From positions 48,193 through 112,192 of the forward strand of contig JAPJBO010000751.1 of the NCBI GenBank assembly GCA_030068145.1: a stretch of 64,000 bases of DNA, in the 5' to 3' direction. The stretch comes from Diplonema papillatum. Its lineage: Eukaryota; Euglenozoa; Diplonemea; Diplonemida; Diplonemidae. Below the pieces are notes generated by a model that worked only from the letters and a program-made list of their open reading frames with translations, did not search any database and was not told the origin of the DNA. Position numbers and translations under genes: made by a program. Of the stretch, positions 31,320-42,770 are shown piece after piece (positions within the stretch are counted from its first letter, which is position 1; the number at the start of each line of letters is the position of its first letter).

Positions 31320-32355
31320 ACATCGGAGCTGATGTGTCCAGGGGGAGGAGGGATACATATGGGCGAGTTTGAAGCCCATCCTCCTTGCGGACCAATGGAT
31401 CATGAACACACGCGAACAGCGGTCGTGACCATGAACGAACGAACAACTGAGTACCTATCGAACCCTCTGGATACACCAAATATTTGAACAACGCTGTGCG
31501 AAAAAGCTTTTCTGGCCGGACAAAATAACTTAGAACACAAATGTCGTGAACCTGGTTGGCCAGATGAAGTAATGAACGCACATTCCGATGAACGTATGGG
31601 CAGCAAACATACAAAGACCCGCACAATCGCAATACTATTTGCGTTCGCACACGGTGCACTGGCAAGGCCAAGTGATCTGAAAAAGAAGTCTTACTAAGTA
31701 ATGTGCACTAGTCATATTTACTATCGAAAGAGCCGTTGTAAAGGGGTTCCACAAAGTGCACCCGTCACCAGTAAGAACTCACTACTACTGATGCCAAATT
31801 ACTAGTAAAGTATATTCACTAGTAAACACACCGCTTCCTCAAACTAGTGCACAGTGCACCTGCCACACCCCCCGCATCCCCCAGGGACTTTGTTAAGAAT
31901 CATCCGTTCGCCCGGCTTGCCGAGAGGGGGGGGGGGGGGGTAACAAAACAACACACGTCTCACAAGCAAATACTTTCACTCCAAAAAAAATCTAAAACGA
32001 AAACCATACGCCGCGAGAGCAGGTGCAAGACATTTTGTTTAGTGACCGAACTACCCCGAACCCTAATCCTGGAGGGGGTGGTTTTAGGGGCAATTGATCA
32101 GGTCCTACTAGCCTAGCATAGTGGTCAAATGGTTCGCATTATCGCATATTATCGCATTTGGGAGTTTGGCGCCAATTATCGCATTTTCGTTCGCATTATC
32201 GCACGCTCAAGGGCAACTTCAGTATTACGGACTATCATCGCACGCCAATTCGATGCGATACTTTTGTGCGACAGTGCGATAATTACTATTGCATGTGCAT
32301 CGTTTGACCAACTAGGGCGGTTCAGCTTCCTCACACATTGCATGCGGCTGAACCG
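31320..32355. other. No gene recognised
   Basis: Open frames up to 118 codons on the minus strand (31315-31671) lack known motifs. A local run of ATTATCGCA repeats occurs at 32139-32200. There is a G run at 31926-31940. Confidence 0.4.
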
Positions 32356-32359
32356 AGCA

Positions 32360-32573
32360 GGAAAATACTCGAGGAACTGCCTTGTGCTCATTTCGAAGAG
32401 AGGGGGAGAAAACAATACAACTACGAAGTGGGTCTTCTTGGTTGGACGCTTACGCCCGCCACTGAACCCAGATTCACCTGTGTTTCGTGTAGGGTTACGT
32501 TCTTTGATCTTTCGCAATTGGCAGGCTCCTCAAACATTTCCTACAAAGCAGGTGCTTATACAAAAAAAGAAAA
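32360..32573 (+). repeat. Dispersed repeat family B, near full-length copy
   Basis: Begins ACTCGAGGAACTGCCTTGTG, continues with GAGAAAACAATACAACTACG and the CGCTTACGCCCGCCACTGAA block, and ends CTACAAAGCAGGTGCTTATA plus an A-rich tail. An A-rich 3' end and dispersed, variably truncated copies on both strands would fit a SINE-like retroelement, but no polymerase III promoter is evident. Confidence 0.85.
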
Positions 32574-33027
32574 CTAGAACTTTTTGTTGACTGCGCCATC
32601 CTGAACCCAAAATCCCAAACGTGGTTTCAGGTGGCAATTGGTCATGATTAGACGGTTTCCTTCAGAGCTTCAGTTTCCTCACACTGCATGCGGCTAAAAA
32701 CATTAAATGGACTTGGGAGTTTCAAGCGAACGTGCACTCTAAAAAAATGTTTCCAAATGGGCTTGGGAGTTTCAAGCGAACGTGCACTCTAGAATAGAGC
32801 ATCACCATCATGCTCTGTGTGGCAGGTAAACACTCTATTTGACACCTTATTACACAGCAAAGAAGCCTAGCAAACAATCGAACCTTAAGTAAAAGAAAAA
32901 CCTGTGAGTAAAATGGTGAGCACAATGGCAAAGTCCATTTGCACCCAACGTGACTGCCATTCCCGTGTCACTGTCCAATTCTCGGGTTGGCCTGCGTGAT
33001 GGGCTCCGTTAAGATTCCACCTTACGG

Positions 33028-33450
33028 GATGTTTGGCAGCCGCTGCTAAACAATAATGCAAGCCTACCCCTCATGGTACCTGCAACTGCTAAACAGTGCT
33101 CGCTTGCCTTGATGGCACTCGCACTTTAAAGAACTCAATGCTAAACAAACATAAACGTCGGCGGCGCCGAAGCTTCACCAGCTTCGGCTGACACCATTTG
33201 CGCACTTGTCCATGGACTGAAAGCATAGACACAAAGATAGCTCAAAGCATCTGCAGAATAACACGAAACGCCTCTAGGCAAAATACCCGTTTTCACATCT
33301 CTTTTTCTTTCTCCTTCTTTTCAAACTTCACGCGGGCGGCGTCGAAGCTTCGCCAGCTTCGGCGGACACCATGTGCGCATTTACCCATGGTCAAGAAGTC
33401 GTACGAAAGCCTAGACACACTAGCTCAAAGCATCTGCAGAATTAACGCTC
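33028..33450 (+). repeat. Family G followed by two family D repeats
   Basis: GATGTTTGGCAGCCGCTGCT (33028) and AGTGCTCGCTTGCC are family G. GGCGCCGAAGCTTCACCAGC (33164) starts one family D copy, ending at CCCGTTTTCACATCTC (33287). A second copy starts at GTCGAAGCTTCGCCAGCTTC (33339). The block 33110-33310 recurs almost entire at 35185-35395. Confidence 0.85.
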
Positions 33451-33586
33451 CTTGAGCTGCTTCAAGACAGACACCTGAGATGTTGGCGGAACTTCGATCC
33501 GTGAACAAAAGCTCTGCATGACGAAGCTCTTCAGCAGGTAAAACAGCAGCTCAACCATGTGAATCGCCACCCTGCTGCGGCTACTG

Positions 33587-33875
33587 CTAGGTACCAGGGA
33601 AAGCCTGCTACACGGGAGCCAAGCTTCGCGTGTTCGGCGGTACTGCAGAGCCACGGGCCTACGGGTCAAGTGGCTACCGATTTCCCAAACTAAAGCATCA
33701 AGGCGTGGCGCACCTTGGGGCTTGGCGCTCGCGCTGAACACAAGCTCGTCGAGACGGTCAGCCGCAGGGCAGAGCGGACGGGGTTGTGACACTGAGCTGC
33801 CTCCGACTCAAGCTTTGCAAGCTGTGGTTGACCGTCACGTTCCTGGGACCAGGAGCGGCGTTTTTCTTTTTCTTC
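33587..33875 (-). repeat. Inverted repeat pair, left copy, with conserved open frame
   Basis: Nearly identical, in opposite orientation, to 38315-38590. On the minus strand it encodes ADRLDELVFSASAKPQGAPR and EIGSHLTRRPVALQYRRTRE. The two copies keep the frame open, but their DNA is so similar that this says little about selection. Origin unknown; it could be part of a mobile element spanning 33.6-38.6 kb. Confidence 0.8.
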
Positions 33876-34059
33876 TTCTTCTTTTCTGTTTTTGCTCAAG
33901 AACCAACGTACGCTGTACACAGCATTCGCTCTCTCCTTGCTCTCTTGAGCCTACTGCAAACAGGGCCGTTCCATAGGAACGCAACTGCACCTGTGGCACC
34001 GTGAGTCTGGTCAGGCTGGCACTCAGTGAAACCCGCGATACTCGAAGAAGTTGATGTTC

Positions 34060-34290
34060 ACACTAAGGCGTGGGGGTCCAAGACCAAATTCATAGCGAAT
34101 TTGTTGAGATTACCCCCCTCAGGTGACACCACTTTATCTTTAGCCACACTTCAACGTTCTTGATGTCGGTCTTATTAGCCACAAACTTGGCTAGCCATAG
34201 TTATAGTGTGCGGATAGTGTTATATCCACACTCCTTCCACTACCCAACCTCAATGGTCAACCGGAGATCCTAAACCACCGAACCTTTAAA
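34060..34290 (+). repeat. Dispersed repeat shared with 4945-5105
   Basis: Shares ACTTGGCTAGCC, CCTCAATGGTCAACCGGAGA and ATTCATAGCGAATTT-type blocks with 4945-5105, but has about 60 additional bases (34115-34175). A TTACCCCCCTCAGGTGAC piece also occurs at 12302. Confidence 0.7.
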
Positions 34291-34837
34291 CCGCAATATA
34301 TAGTAGTGTGGGACGGTCCTCCACAATGTAGTCAGAGGTTTCTCGAGTTCTTCGCGTGCACCACCTGGCTGGACCACATCTGCTGCCGCAGGAAGGCAAC
34401 CTGCACCTGTGGGCGGTGCTGTTGAGTCTGGTAGGCCAGTACAGTCCTTTTACACATCGAGCTTTTTCATCGTTTTCTGTTCGACTCATTTAACAAGTCT
34501 GTAGCAGCACTAGTTGTGCTAAAGAGAACATCATCGGAACCACACGGCGGCACACGAGAAAGTTAAACGAAACCCGCCAAAACGTGCTATTTATAGGAAG
34601 CCCTCTCGTTTCCTGCACCTTTTTGGGACAACCCCTGTACGGCGCTAGCATCAAAGGCAGCGTTCTGCTAAACATCAAACTAACCTTTCCCTTTTCCCCC
34701 GTCTCTTTTCCATTCTTGCATATCAGGCCTGCATGCCCCATCGAAAGCATTCGAAAAGAAAACAAACGAGCGTTTTACCACCTTGCGCGGTGTCACGGGA
34801 TGTTTGGCAGCCGCTGCTAAACACGCGAACGACCAGC

Positions 34838-35147
34838 GCTGAAGAAGAGGGTGCTTGGCACCCCGAAGGAAGGCCCGATCGCCGGCCGCAAGCGGAAGAA
34901 GACGAAGGCGACCACCCCCGACTCAGGGGTGCATCGAAGGAAGAAGAAGGTTCCGAGGGCAAGCAGCTCTCAGAAACGACCGGGGACCACGGGCACGCCA
35001 ATGCCCTCGAAAGTGAAAAACGGGCACACGTGCCCGCCCTCGTACTCGCCGACTCAGTCTCTGGAATCGCAAGAAAGCCAAACCCCGCTAGCTCCACAAA
35101 TGCTCGACCTTGACGACGCAATGGCAGGTGACGACGTCATCCGATAA
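34838..35147 (+). CDS. Terminal exon, lysine-rich nuclear-type protein tail
   Basis: A GC-richer open frame after a plausible acceptor (ACGACCAG, ending about 34836) and stopping at TAA 35145-35147. It reads LKKRVLGTPKEGPIAGRKRK, then VHRRKKKVPRASSSQKRP, then SPTQSLESQESQTPLAPQML and the acidic end DLDDAMAGDDVIR. Two basic clusters could be nuclear-localisation signals, and serine/proline content suggests a disordered, phosphorylatable tail. There is no ATG, so upstream exons are needed; none is identified. Family G lies across the proposed acceptor (GGCAGCCGCTGCTAAACACG at 34807), and a family D element follows 50 bp after the stop. Function unknown. Confidence 0.5.
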
Positions 35148-35184
35148 CCTGACTTTCAAGGCAGTGCATGCTAATCCATGTGGT

Positions 35185-35395
35185 TCATGTACTTAAAAGA
35201 ACTCAATGCTAAACAAACATAGCGTGGGCGGCGCCGAAGCTTTACCAGCTTCGGCTGACACCATTTGCGCACTTAACCATGGTTAAGAAGACGACTGAAA
35301 GCACAGACACGAAGATAGCTCAAAGCATTTGCAAAATAACACGAAAAGCCTCTAGGCAAAAACCCGTTTTCACATTTCTTTCCCCACAGAGCACC
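35185..35395 (+). repeat. Family D repeat ending in an acceptor-like sequence
   Basis: GGCGCCGAAGCTTTACCAGC to CCCGTTTTCACATTTCTTTC, followed at once by CCCCACAG (to 35391). Other copies also end in a pyrimidine-rich run, so this family can supply splice-acceptor-like sequence. Confidence 0.8.
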
Positions 35396-35399
35396 CCGG

Positions 35400-38000
35400 C
35401 ATACCGGATCACTTTCACCATCATTGGTCAGTTGCTGCCGACTGTTCGTCTTTTTGTCTATTACGAATGGGAGAGTTTTCCTTTTTTTACGAGGTGACGT
35501 GGGGGGCCGTCACGAGGCGACACTGTCGACCACGCCTTAATTGAGCTGCGGTCGCCGATCCCCCAACCGCCAGCATCATGTACTTGACGCGATGCGGAGC
35601 TAAGTGCTGCTTAGCCAATGGCCTGTGATGGCTGAGTGCACACCTAAGCAGGGCTGCATCCAGCCCGTGTTGTGTATAATGCTTCGTGGGAGCCTGGTCA
35701 ACCACCTCATCACTATAGGCACAAACCTTTCGCGACCGCCTTGATACCACTGCAACATCTCCTCGTAGCACGCGTAGTCCGTGATGTGGTGCAGTGTGCA
35801 GTGGCTTTCTGTCCTCGCGGCTGCTTCAGCTTTTCCGGCGCATATCTACGTCCTAAAAATCGCTTTCCTCGCGAACGTGAACTCGGTGTCGGTCACAAGA
35901 GCCACGGAAATGGCAAAGCACATAGGAAATAAGAGCGCGCGCTAAAATCTCCTTGCGTTAATTGTAGCACCCCAGCCGTATTGCAATACGATATAGTTAC
36001 GGATATTCAACCTGCGCAAACCATAAGCAGCACCACAAATACACGAAAAGAGACGGTCAGACGGTACCAAGAAGACAGACAGTCACCTACTGCGGCACCA
36101 TACTGAGGAGGGCCTACCGTAAGTAAGGTATGTGGACAATGGCCGAAACCACCAACGACCAACGACCAAGGTACCCACCGATCCTCTTACCTCGTGTAAC
36201 CACCACTCTTACGACACTCAGAGCACAAAGAATATCTTCCCTTAACGACGAAGGTCACCCGGAGACTTTAAAACCCCGGAGTTTCAAGCGGACTTTCACT
36301 CTAAAATAAGTCGTATTGTCGGCAACAGGCAACAAAGATACACGCACAAAGTACACAATTTAAACCCCGGATCCCTAAGCGAACTTGCACTCTAAAAACG
36401 GTCCAGCACCTACAAGGTTGCAGTTGTTGGTTGCATCCGAGAGGGCCTGGAAGGAGAGTCGTATCAGCTCCGACGTGGGGCCCCCGTGGCATGTGACATA
36501 CAGCGACTAAAACATCGTAATCATACCTCTACAAACGTTAACCACCCACCGTCTGCTCCCCGTCCACAACCTCCACCCTAACTTCCTCCCTACAGACCAG
36601 GCTCAATCCTTTGCGGGACGGGAGACGTGCCAGGGGACTCCAGTAACCCGGTTTCCCGGTTTCAGAAACCGGGGTTCGGGTTTTCAAGAAAATAAAAAAA
36701 TAATTTGTAAATTTCGATTTGCAAAAGAAAAACGTGGCCCCTCCAGTACTGTACCTCTATACTGTACAGTGCTGCAGTTACGCGGCGCGTCACGGGGTGT
36801 CACTGCGAACTTCGAAGCTTTTCACTCACCGTCTCCGTAGTTTGATAGACGTGCACCGCCACCGCAAGCCTATATCTCACTAGCCCCCTCTGGTCCCTTG
36901 TTTGCGTGCGCGGAGCGACAGTTCCCAGGCACTCAGACAACCAAAACCGGAGTTTTAGCTGAAACCGACCTTTTTTGCTCGGTCAGACAAAGTGCTAAAG
37001 TCCCCTGAGACGTGCATTTGCGTCGAAAGAATATGTCGCGAAAATAGTGGAGACCGTGCGCCGGAAAAGCTGAGGCAGCCGCGAGGACAAAAAGCCACTG
37101 CACACTGCACCACATCACGGACTATGCGTGCTACGAGGAGATTGCAGTGGTATCAAGGCATACCGTAGTTGGAACAGTGTTGAATTGGACTAAAGCTGGA
37201 ACGGGTTAGTCACGGACCGGGTAAAACCTGGGACACCCACCTCATCCAGTGTTGGACCCAATACTGAGGTGCTACATACTACATGCACTGTGCAGTGTGC
37301 ACACGCGCTGTGTACCAATACGTAGCTCCTCCTGCGGGCTTAGGTATTAGGTATACGCACTGTGCTGATACACGCATGCACTACGTACCGGCAGCTTGCG
37401 CACCAGAGGGGTCGGGAATGGGGATCGGGTACAAATACCGCTTGAAGCCTTTCAATGCGCCCCAGGCTCCCCGTTTTTGGAGTCAGAAACCGCCCGAGTC
37501 TAGCCGCTGCTCAGCCGTACATTTCACCTTCTGATCGAATGTTGAGCACATCCGACGTCTCGTCCGCTCTCGCGCTCAGCACCGAAAATTGCCGAAAGGT
37601 CTGGCGGTCAGACACGGGCACACGCATGCATCCACAATCAATCGGTGGCACAAATGGGCCCAGCTGCCCGTCAGTGAAACCATGGGCGCCAGATGATTCT
37701 TGACGCGCCGGAAGTTTTCCACCCTTCATATTTCAAAACCCATGCAACTGCCGAATTGTAGAGACCCTTCCTAGCAGGATTCAACCGCCCCGCCGGGCGG
37801 ACTCGTCGCACCAGCTGTCGTCGGGAGAAATGAAAAAAAAGCACACAAAAAGACCCGCTGGGATGCGTTTCGGGAAACCATGTAACCAAGGCGCAGCAAT
37901 CAAAAAAAGAAAAAAAAAAAAAAAAAAAGCCAAAGAACAAAAGAATTTCCTGGAAAGCAGCACTTTCTTCGTGTCGTAGGGTGTTCTGTGGATGTTGTTG
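35400..38000. other. No gene; scattered repeat pieces
   Basis: 35736-35806 is inverted at 37091-37161 (GCACTGCACCACATCACGGA-type sequence). Family A copies lie at 36240-36306 and 36357-36396. CACCTAAGCAGGGCTGCATC at 35641 repeats 11423. CGGTTTCCCGGTTTC at 36648 is a local repeat. Open frames below 130 codons show no known domains. Confidence 0.45.
36240..36396 (+). repeat. Family A elements, one full and one partial copy
   Basis: GACGAAGGTCACCCGGAGAC with TTTAAAACCCCGGAGTTTC and AAGCGGACTTTCACTCTAAA (36243-36305). The partial copy TTTAAACCCCGGATCCCTAA then GCGAACTTGCACTC lies at 36358-36395. No coding frame follows either. Confidence 0.8.
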
Positions 38001-38005
38001 AACGC

Positions 38006-38130
38006 TTACGCCCGCCACTACACCCAAATTTACCCGTGTTTCGTGTGGGCTACAGCACATTTACCTCCTTGATCTATCGCAACTGGCAGTCTCCTCAAGC
38101 ATTTCCTACAAGGCAGGTGCTTAAACAAAA
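38006..38130 (+). repeat. Dispersed repeat family B, truncated
   Basis: From CGCTTACGCCCGCCACTACA to CTACAAGGCAGGTGCTTAAA with an A-rich tail. It lacks the first 90 bp of the full-length element. Confidence 0.85.
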
Positions 38131-38314
38131 AAGAAAAACAGGGGAGATCTCATTCTCTTGCATCGGGCCGTACCGTTAACCGCAATAGGTCACCTAGGCT
38201 AAAAGCCTCTGGTCGACAAAACAATGTAGGTAAGGGAAGTTGGCAAACCGGATCCGTAACTTCGGGAAAAGTCATAGCCTAAACTGCCCTGAAGAAAGAA
38301 GAAGAAGTAAAAGG

Positions 38315-38590
38315 CCGCTCCTGGTCCCAGGAACGTGACGGTCATCCACAGCTTGCAAAGCTTGAGTCGGAGGCAGCACAGTGCCACAACCCCGTCCGCT
38401 CTGCCCTGTGGCTGACCGTCTCGACGAGCTTGTGTTCAGTGCAAGCGCCAAGCCCCAAGGTGCGCCACGCCTTGATGCTTTAGTTTGGGAAATCGGTAGC
38501 CACTTGACCCGTAGGCCCGTGGCTCTGCAGTACCGCCGAACACGTGAAGCTTGGCTCCCGTGTAGCAGGCTTTCCCTGGTACCTGGTAAA
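38315..38590 (+). repeat. Inverted repeat pair, right copy, with conserved open frame
   Basis: Mate of 33587-33875 in the other orientation. On the plus strand it encodes ADRLDELVFSASAKPQGAPR, identical to the mate over the shared part. Confidence 0.8.
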
Positions 38591-39011
38591 CTGCCTTGAA
38601 AGAAGTTCTAGACAAGGCCACCTGCCCGCAGGCGAAGTATAGAACGATACTAAGTACACAAACCGACACCTATCAGCTGAGAGACTGCCGTGTTCGTGGT
38701 ATCCGGATAAGGGCCAAGGACTGACAATAAAGGTACCCACCGACTTGCTGTCCACCATCTTTTTAACGACACATGTTGCGAAACCAAGTAAGAGACGGTT
38801 TTTATGGTCCCCAACCGTCACCTACTACGACACCATGCTGTGTTCATGTTCTCAAGACAACTCAATGCTGAGGAAGGCCTACCGCATGCAAGGTATAGTC
38901 TACCGTAATTGCAATAATGTTGAACTGGACTAAAGCTGGAACGGATAAATGACAGACCGGGTAAAACCTGGGACATCCGGCAGTGATGGCCCTGCGTTCC
39001 AGGTTTTATTG

Positions 39012-39205
39012 TAAAAAACACCTGCTTTGCAGGAAATACTTGAGGAGGCTGCCAGCTGCAAAAGATCAAAGGTGGTAAATGTGCTGTAGCCCACACGAAA
39101 CACAGGTGAATCTGGGTTCAGTGGCGGGCGTAAGCGTTCAACAAAAGGACCCACTTTGTAGTTGTATTGTTTTCTCCGCTAGCCTCCTTCGAAGTAAGCA
39201 CAAGA
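39012..39205 (-). repeat. Dispersed repeat family B, near full-length
   Basis: The reverse complement runs from CTCGAGGGCTGTCTTGTGCT through CTACAAAGTGGGTCC to CAAAGCAGGTGTTTTTT. It ends 60 bp before an antisense LSU rRNA piece. Confidence 0.85.
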
Positions 39206-39262
39206 CAGCCCTCGAGTACTACCCGGTTCAACATTAATCCAATTGCGGTACCAGTTGCTCCA

Positions 39263-39450
39263 CACTCATTATCGGATGCCGACTTCCATGGCCACCGTCC
39301 TGCTGTCAAGATGAACCAACACCCTTTGTGGGATCTGATGAGCGATCACTCGGACACCTGAAGTCAGCTCTCGGTTCATCCCGCGTCGCCAGTCCTGCTT
39401 ACCAGAAGCGACCCACTTAGAACCAGGATTATACGACTCAAACCTTGCAT
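39263..39450 (-). pseudogene. LSU rRNA fragment, antisense
   Basis: The plus strand carries CCATGGCCACCGTCCTGCTG, ACACCCTTTGTGGGATCTGA, GGTTCATCCCGCGTCGCCAG and CTGCTTACCAGAAGCGACCC, in the order of the reverse complement of LSU rRNA (its GGTGTTGG...GGACGGTGGCCATGG region). A second, shorter copy is at 50441-50590. Confidence 0.85.
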
Positions 39451-39723
39451 TTCTGCCGTTGACCGTTACACTCTTGCCCTTCCGGAGTGGACCTCCTCTC
39501 CGCAACATAACGTCTCGCCTACAAATGTGCCAAGTAAAAGAACGAACCAAAACTACGGCACTTCTCCTTTTGTTCCTTGTTTTCTTCTCCCCCCCCCCCC
39601 CCCCCCCTCCATTCACAAGAGCCCACGCGCTTGCCCTCGCCTTCCTTTTCTCCTCCTGCCGCGAAAGAAACGTCTGCCTTCTGTTCTCTTCGTTCTCGCT
39701 CTTCTCGAAACACGCTCTCCGCC

Positions 39724-40010
39724 CGGGGGTTACCCGCGCTTGACCTGGTCTCTCAGCGTTGACATTCAGGGCACTGGGCAGAGGTCACATTCCACTCGCC
39801 ACCGCTGTAATGAAGCGAAATGCTGTGGTTTAGTTAACCAGTTGGATTCCTCTTGTTCGTGACAGTTCGAAGCTGACACTACTACGAAGCGGCACTTAGC
39901 GTAGTTGCTCGTAGAAACAGGAGGCACGCCTTCACCGCCGGCATCAGCATTCGCCCGGGGGTTATCGTCCACCGAGCCTGGCGCGGAAGGCTGCGGGGCC
40001 GAAACTAGAA

Positions 40011-40070
<60 letters not shown>

Positions 40071-40290
40071 ACCTGATCTCTCAGCGTTGACATTCAGGGC
40101 ACTGGGCAGAAGTCACATTCCACTCGCCACCGCCGTGATGAAGCGAAATGCTGTGGTTTAATTAACCAGTTGGATTCCTCTTGTTCGTAACAGTTCCAAG
40201 CTGACACTACTACGAAGCGGCACTTAGCGTAGTTGCTCGTAGAAACAGGAGGCACGCCTTCACCGCCGGCATCGGCAATCGCCCGGGGGC
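39724..40290 (-). pseudogene. LSU rRNA fragments in a 327-bp direct duplication, antisense
   Basis: TTTGGCTACCTTAAGAGAGT, CATAGTTACTCCCGCCGTTT and GACATTCAGGGCACTGGGCA (40020-40105) are the reverse complement of the LSU rRNA stretch containing CTCTTAAGGTAGCC. The second half is repeated at 39729-39797, and the following 170 bp (AAGCGAAATGCTGTGGTTTA, GAAACAGGAGGCACGCCTTC) is duplicated with it. Confidence 0.8.
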
Positions 40291-40867
40291 ATTCTCATTT
40301 TAGGGTAGCCGGTCCTAAGGCAAGGTGTGATGCTCACCTCAAAGCTGCCACTGAGCTTGCTCGGACGTGCAGGATTGCCGAAAGGAATGCGCCAACATAT
40401 CCCGCAACCCGGATGTAGGGATCTCTGAGGTGGTGACACATTGACGATCCTGTTGACCATGTCCACAGGCCCCGGATGATACCGACGCCTTTTTAACCTT
40501 GCGGGTTGCCCTTCAATGTGTTTTGCAGGCTAAAAAAGAGGCAGGCGTTCCGTTCGGGGTCAAAGCAGCAACGTCGAGTATTTGGAACAGCACACCACGC
40601 CGTGGGCATGTCAGTACTAAAAATAAACACAAGAAACAGTGGCAGCGTTGGAACCTGCAACTATGTAGAGTACATAACAGAGCTCGCACACAAAGCGAAC
40701 CCCACTAGACCCTTCCCGGAGGAGGCTTACTTGTTTCGGCAAAACTGGAGCCGAGTCTGAACGACACCCCCCGGCTGATAGACTGCTGATAGATAGCCCA
40801 CAGTCGCCTGTGATAGCTTGTGCAAACATGTGATGGACTGCTCATAAACTGTGATAGATAGCAGCAG

Positions 40868-41310
40868 GCAGTTCGTACGAGACGAACTCCCGTTTCGAGT
40901 TCCTGGTATCTACGGTTGTTCGATCGGACAGTGCCGTGATGCTATCACTGGATGGATTATGGCTGAACGCCTCTAAGCCAGAACCCAGTCTAGAGGAATG
41001 CGTCAGCAGACAGTTCGTACGAGAAACTCCTGTTTCGAGTCCCTGGTGTCTACGGTTGTTCGATCGGACAGTGCCTGCCGTGATGCTACCACTGGATGGA
41101 TTATGGCTGAACGCCTCTAAGCCAGAACCCAATGCGTGAGTTACTCAGGGCACATCGGATTTATCGGGCCACGAATAGCTTCGGCGACCGGCAACTTCCA
41201 AATTCACATCCAGATCCCGTGTCTCCAACCGGGTCTATACGAGTCCGAATGGACCGGCGGGCGTAACGCACTGAGGAGCCTTGTTGTTCGGAGGCTTCGA
41301 CGCACTTCCA
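40868..41310 (+). pseudogene. LSU rRNA 3' pieces, two tandem copies
   Basis: Each copy starts at the sarcin-ricin loop (TTCGTACGAGA with AACTCCCGTTTCGAG), runs through GGTTGTTCGATCGGACAGTG and GATGGATTATGGCTGAACGC, and ends near GAACCCAGTCTAGAGGAATG. The first stops there; the second loses 12 bp and continues into the 3' terminal sequence seen at 15540-15690. Copies differ by small indels, such as an added TGCC in GTGCCTGCCGTG. Confidence 0.88.
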
Positions 41311-41504
41311 GAAATTGAGGTGCTACTGCCCGAGTCGACCGGCAGACAGCGGAACTGACTGTGTTGGGTGGCACATGGACCGAGCAGGAAGCTCGGCACC
41401 ACATCAACACTCTCGAAGCACTGGCCCTGAAGAGAGCCGTAGATGCGCCACCCCCCGTCAGTATCAGGGAGCGCGGTCGACGTCCATGTCGACAGCACTA
41501 CCGT

Positions 41505-41830
41505 GGTCGGCGTACGAGAGGAACTCCCGTTTCTAGTCCCTGGTATCTACGGTTGTTCAATCGGACAGTTGCTACTGGATGGATTATGGCTGAACGCCTC
41601 TAAGTCAGAACCGAGTCTAGAGGAATGCGTCACGAGAAACTCCCGTTTCGAGTCCCTGGTATCTACGCTTGTTCAATCGGACAGTGCCGTGATGCTACTA
41701 CTGGATGGATTATGGCTGAACGCCTCTAAGCCAGAACCCAGTCTAGAGGAATGCGTCACGAGAAACTCCCGTTTCGAGTCCCTGGTATCTACGGTTGTTC
41801 GATCGGACAGTGCCGTGATGGCGCGAAAGA
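41505..41830 (+). pseudogene. LSU rRNA 3' pieces, three tandem copies
   Basis: Starts at 41511 with GTACGAGAGGAACTCCCGTT and repeats at 41631 and 41757 (CACGAGAAACTCCCGTTTCG), units of about 126 bp, each ending at GAGGAATGCGT. The last copy is cut off at GTGCCGTGATG (41819), 169 bp before the TFB2 start codon, and its reading frame is open into TFB2. Confidence 0.88.
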
Positions 41831-41987
41831 AAAAACTGCATGCTGTACAAGGCATTGCATGCAGTTGTTACTACCGAGACCGGTTCTCGATTCGACGATG
41901 ATTGGCTTGCTGGCCATGCCTTCTCTTCTCCTACACGATCGCCGGAAGGTGGATGGAGGGCCCGTGGGGGGTGGAGGGGGGGTAGGA

Positions 41988-42551
41988 ATGGAGGAGGAAA
42001 CCGTGTTCCGGTGGCTGGTGCGCGATGAGCCGGATCTCTTGCAGGATGCCCTGCACGACGGCACGGTGGCCATGGGCCTGTTTCGCTGGCTGCCCTCCGC
42101 GAGCCAGCACGTGGTCCTGCAGATGCTGTGCGCCCCCGACAACCTCCCCGCAACGCCTGTCGTCGAGCGAGTGCTCAAAAGCAACCCGGACGCCCTCTTC
42201 GCGGCCAAGCGCCTGCACATTCTGCAGCAACGCGGGTCCACATACTGCCTGAACAGCGCTTTCCGGCAAGGACTGACTCGGGGCGTCGCGAACGACGCAA
42301 TGTACGCGCCGCCCAAGAAGCGGAAGATCAAGATAGTGAAGGAAGGGCAGCAGGCCGCCAACCGCGGCTCGTTCGGAACCGAAGACGGCGTCACGCAGTG
42401 GGAAAGGGTCCTTAGGCTGCTGCTGCCGGACGGCGAGCCTGGGGAGGACATGACGCAGCACAAGGCGAATTTCGTGTCGGCGGGGTACTTGGACCAGGGC
42501 AACCTCACGGTCAAGGGCTTCCAGTTCCTCATGCGGCCGACCCCCGCTCAG
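41988..42551 (+). CDS. TFB2: TFIIH subunit p52/TFB2, exon 1
   Basis: Encodes the first 188 residues of the p52/Tfb2 subunit (human GTF2H4) of general transcription and repair factor TFIIH. The subunit sits in the core complex and anchors and stimulates the XPB/Ssl2 helicase. The N-terminal part contains FRWLPSASQHVVLQMLCAPD, equivalent to the human VFRELPSLAKNWVMRMLF region, and the exon ends in GFQFLMRPTPAQ, equivalent to GFQFLLLDTPAQ. I choose the ATG at 41988 because similarity to the family begins right after it; the frame remains open back to 41751 through rRNA-derived sequence, which is probably untranslated or chance. KKRKIKIVKEGQQ near residue 107 is a basic loop absent from the human protein. 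The exon ends at a CAG with donor GTAGAC and phase 0. Confidence 0.9.
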
Positions 42552-42770
42552 GTAGACGTCTTTGCTACATTCTCGCTTTGCCCGACATTTCATCGGTGAC
42601 CTTCAGAGGTTGCTTGCCGTCTATCTAATATTGTTCCTTGGTTGTTATGTCAAGAAGTCGGTGTTTACAGTTTCTTGTGTTAAAAAAATTGGTGTTTCTT
42701 GTATTGGACCAGCGAAGTCGGTGTTTAGACAGTTTCTTGTGCTAGAAAAGTCGGGGGGGTTTTTTTTTTT

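Noticed and set aside
41751..41987. Extended N-terminus for TFB2 from the upstream in-frame start
   Set aside because: The extension is translated rRNA and intergenic sequence (VPGIYGCSIGQCRDG appears identically in other rRNA copies), with no counterpart in the p52 family.
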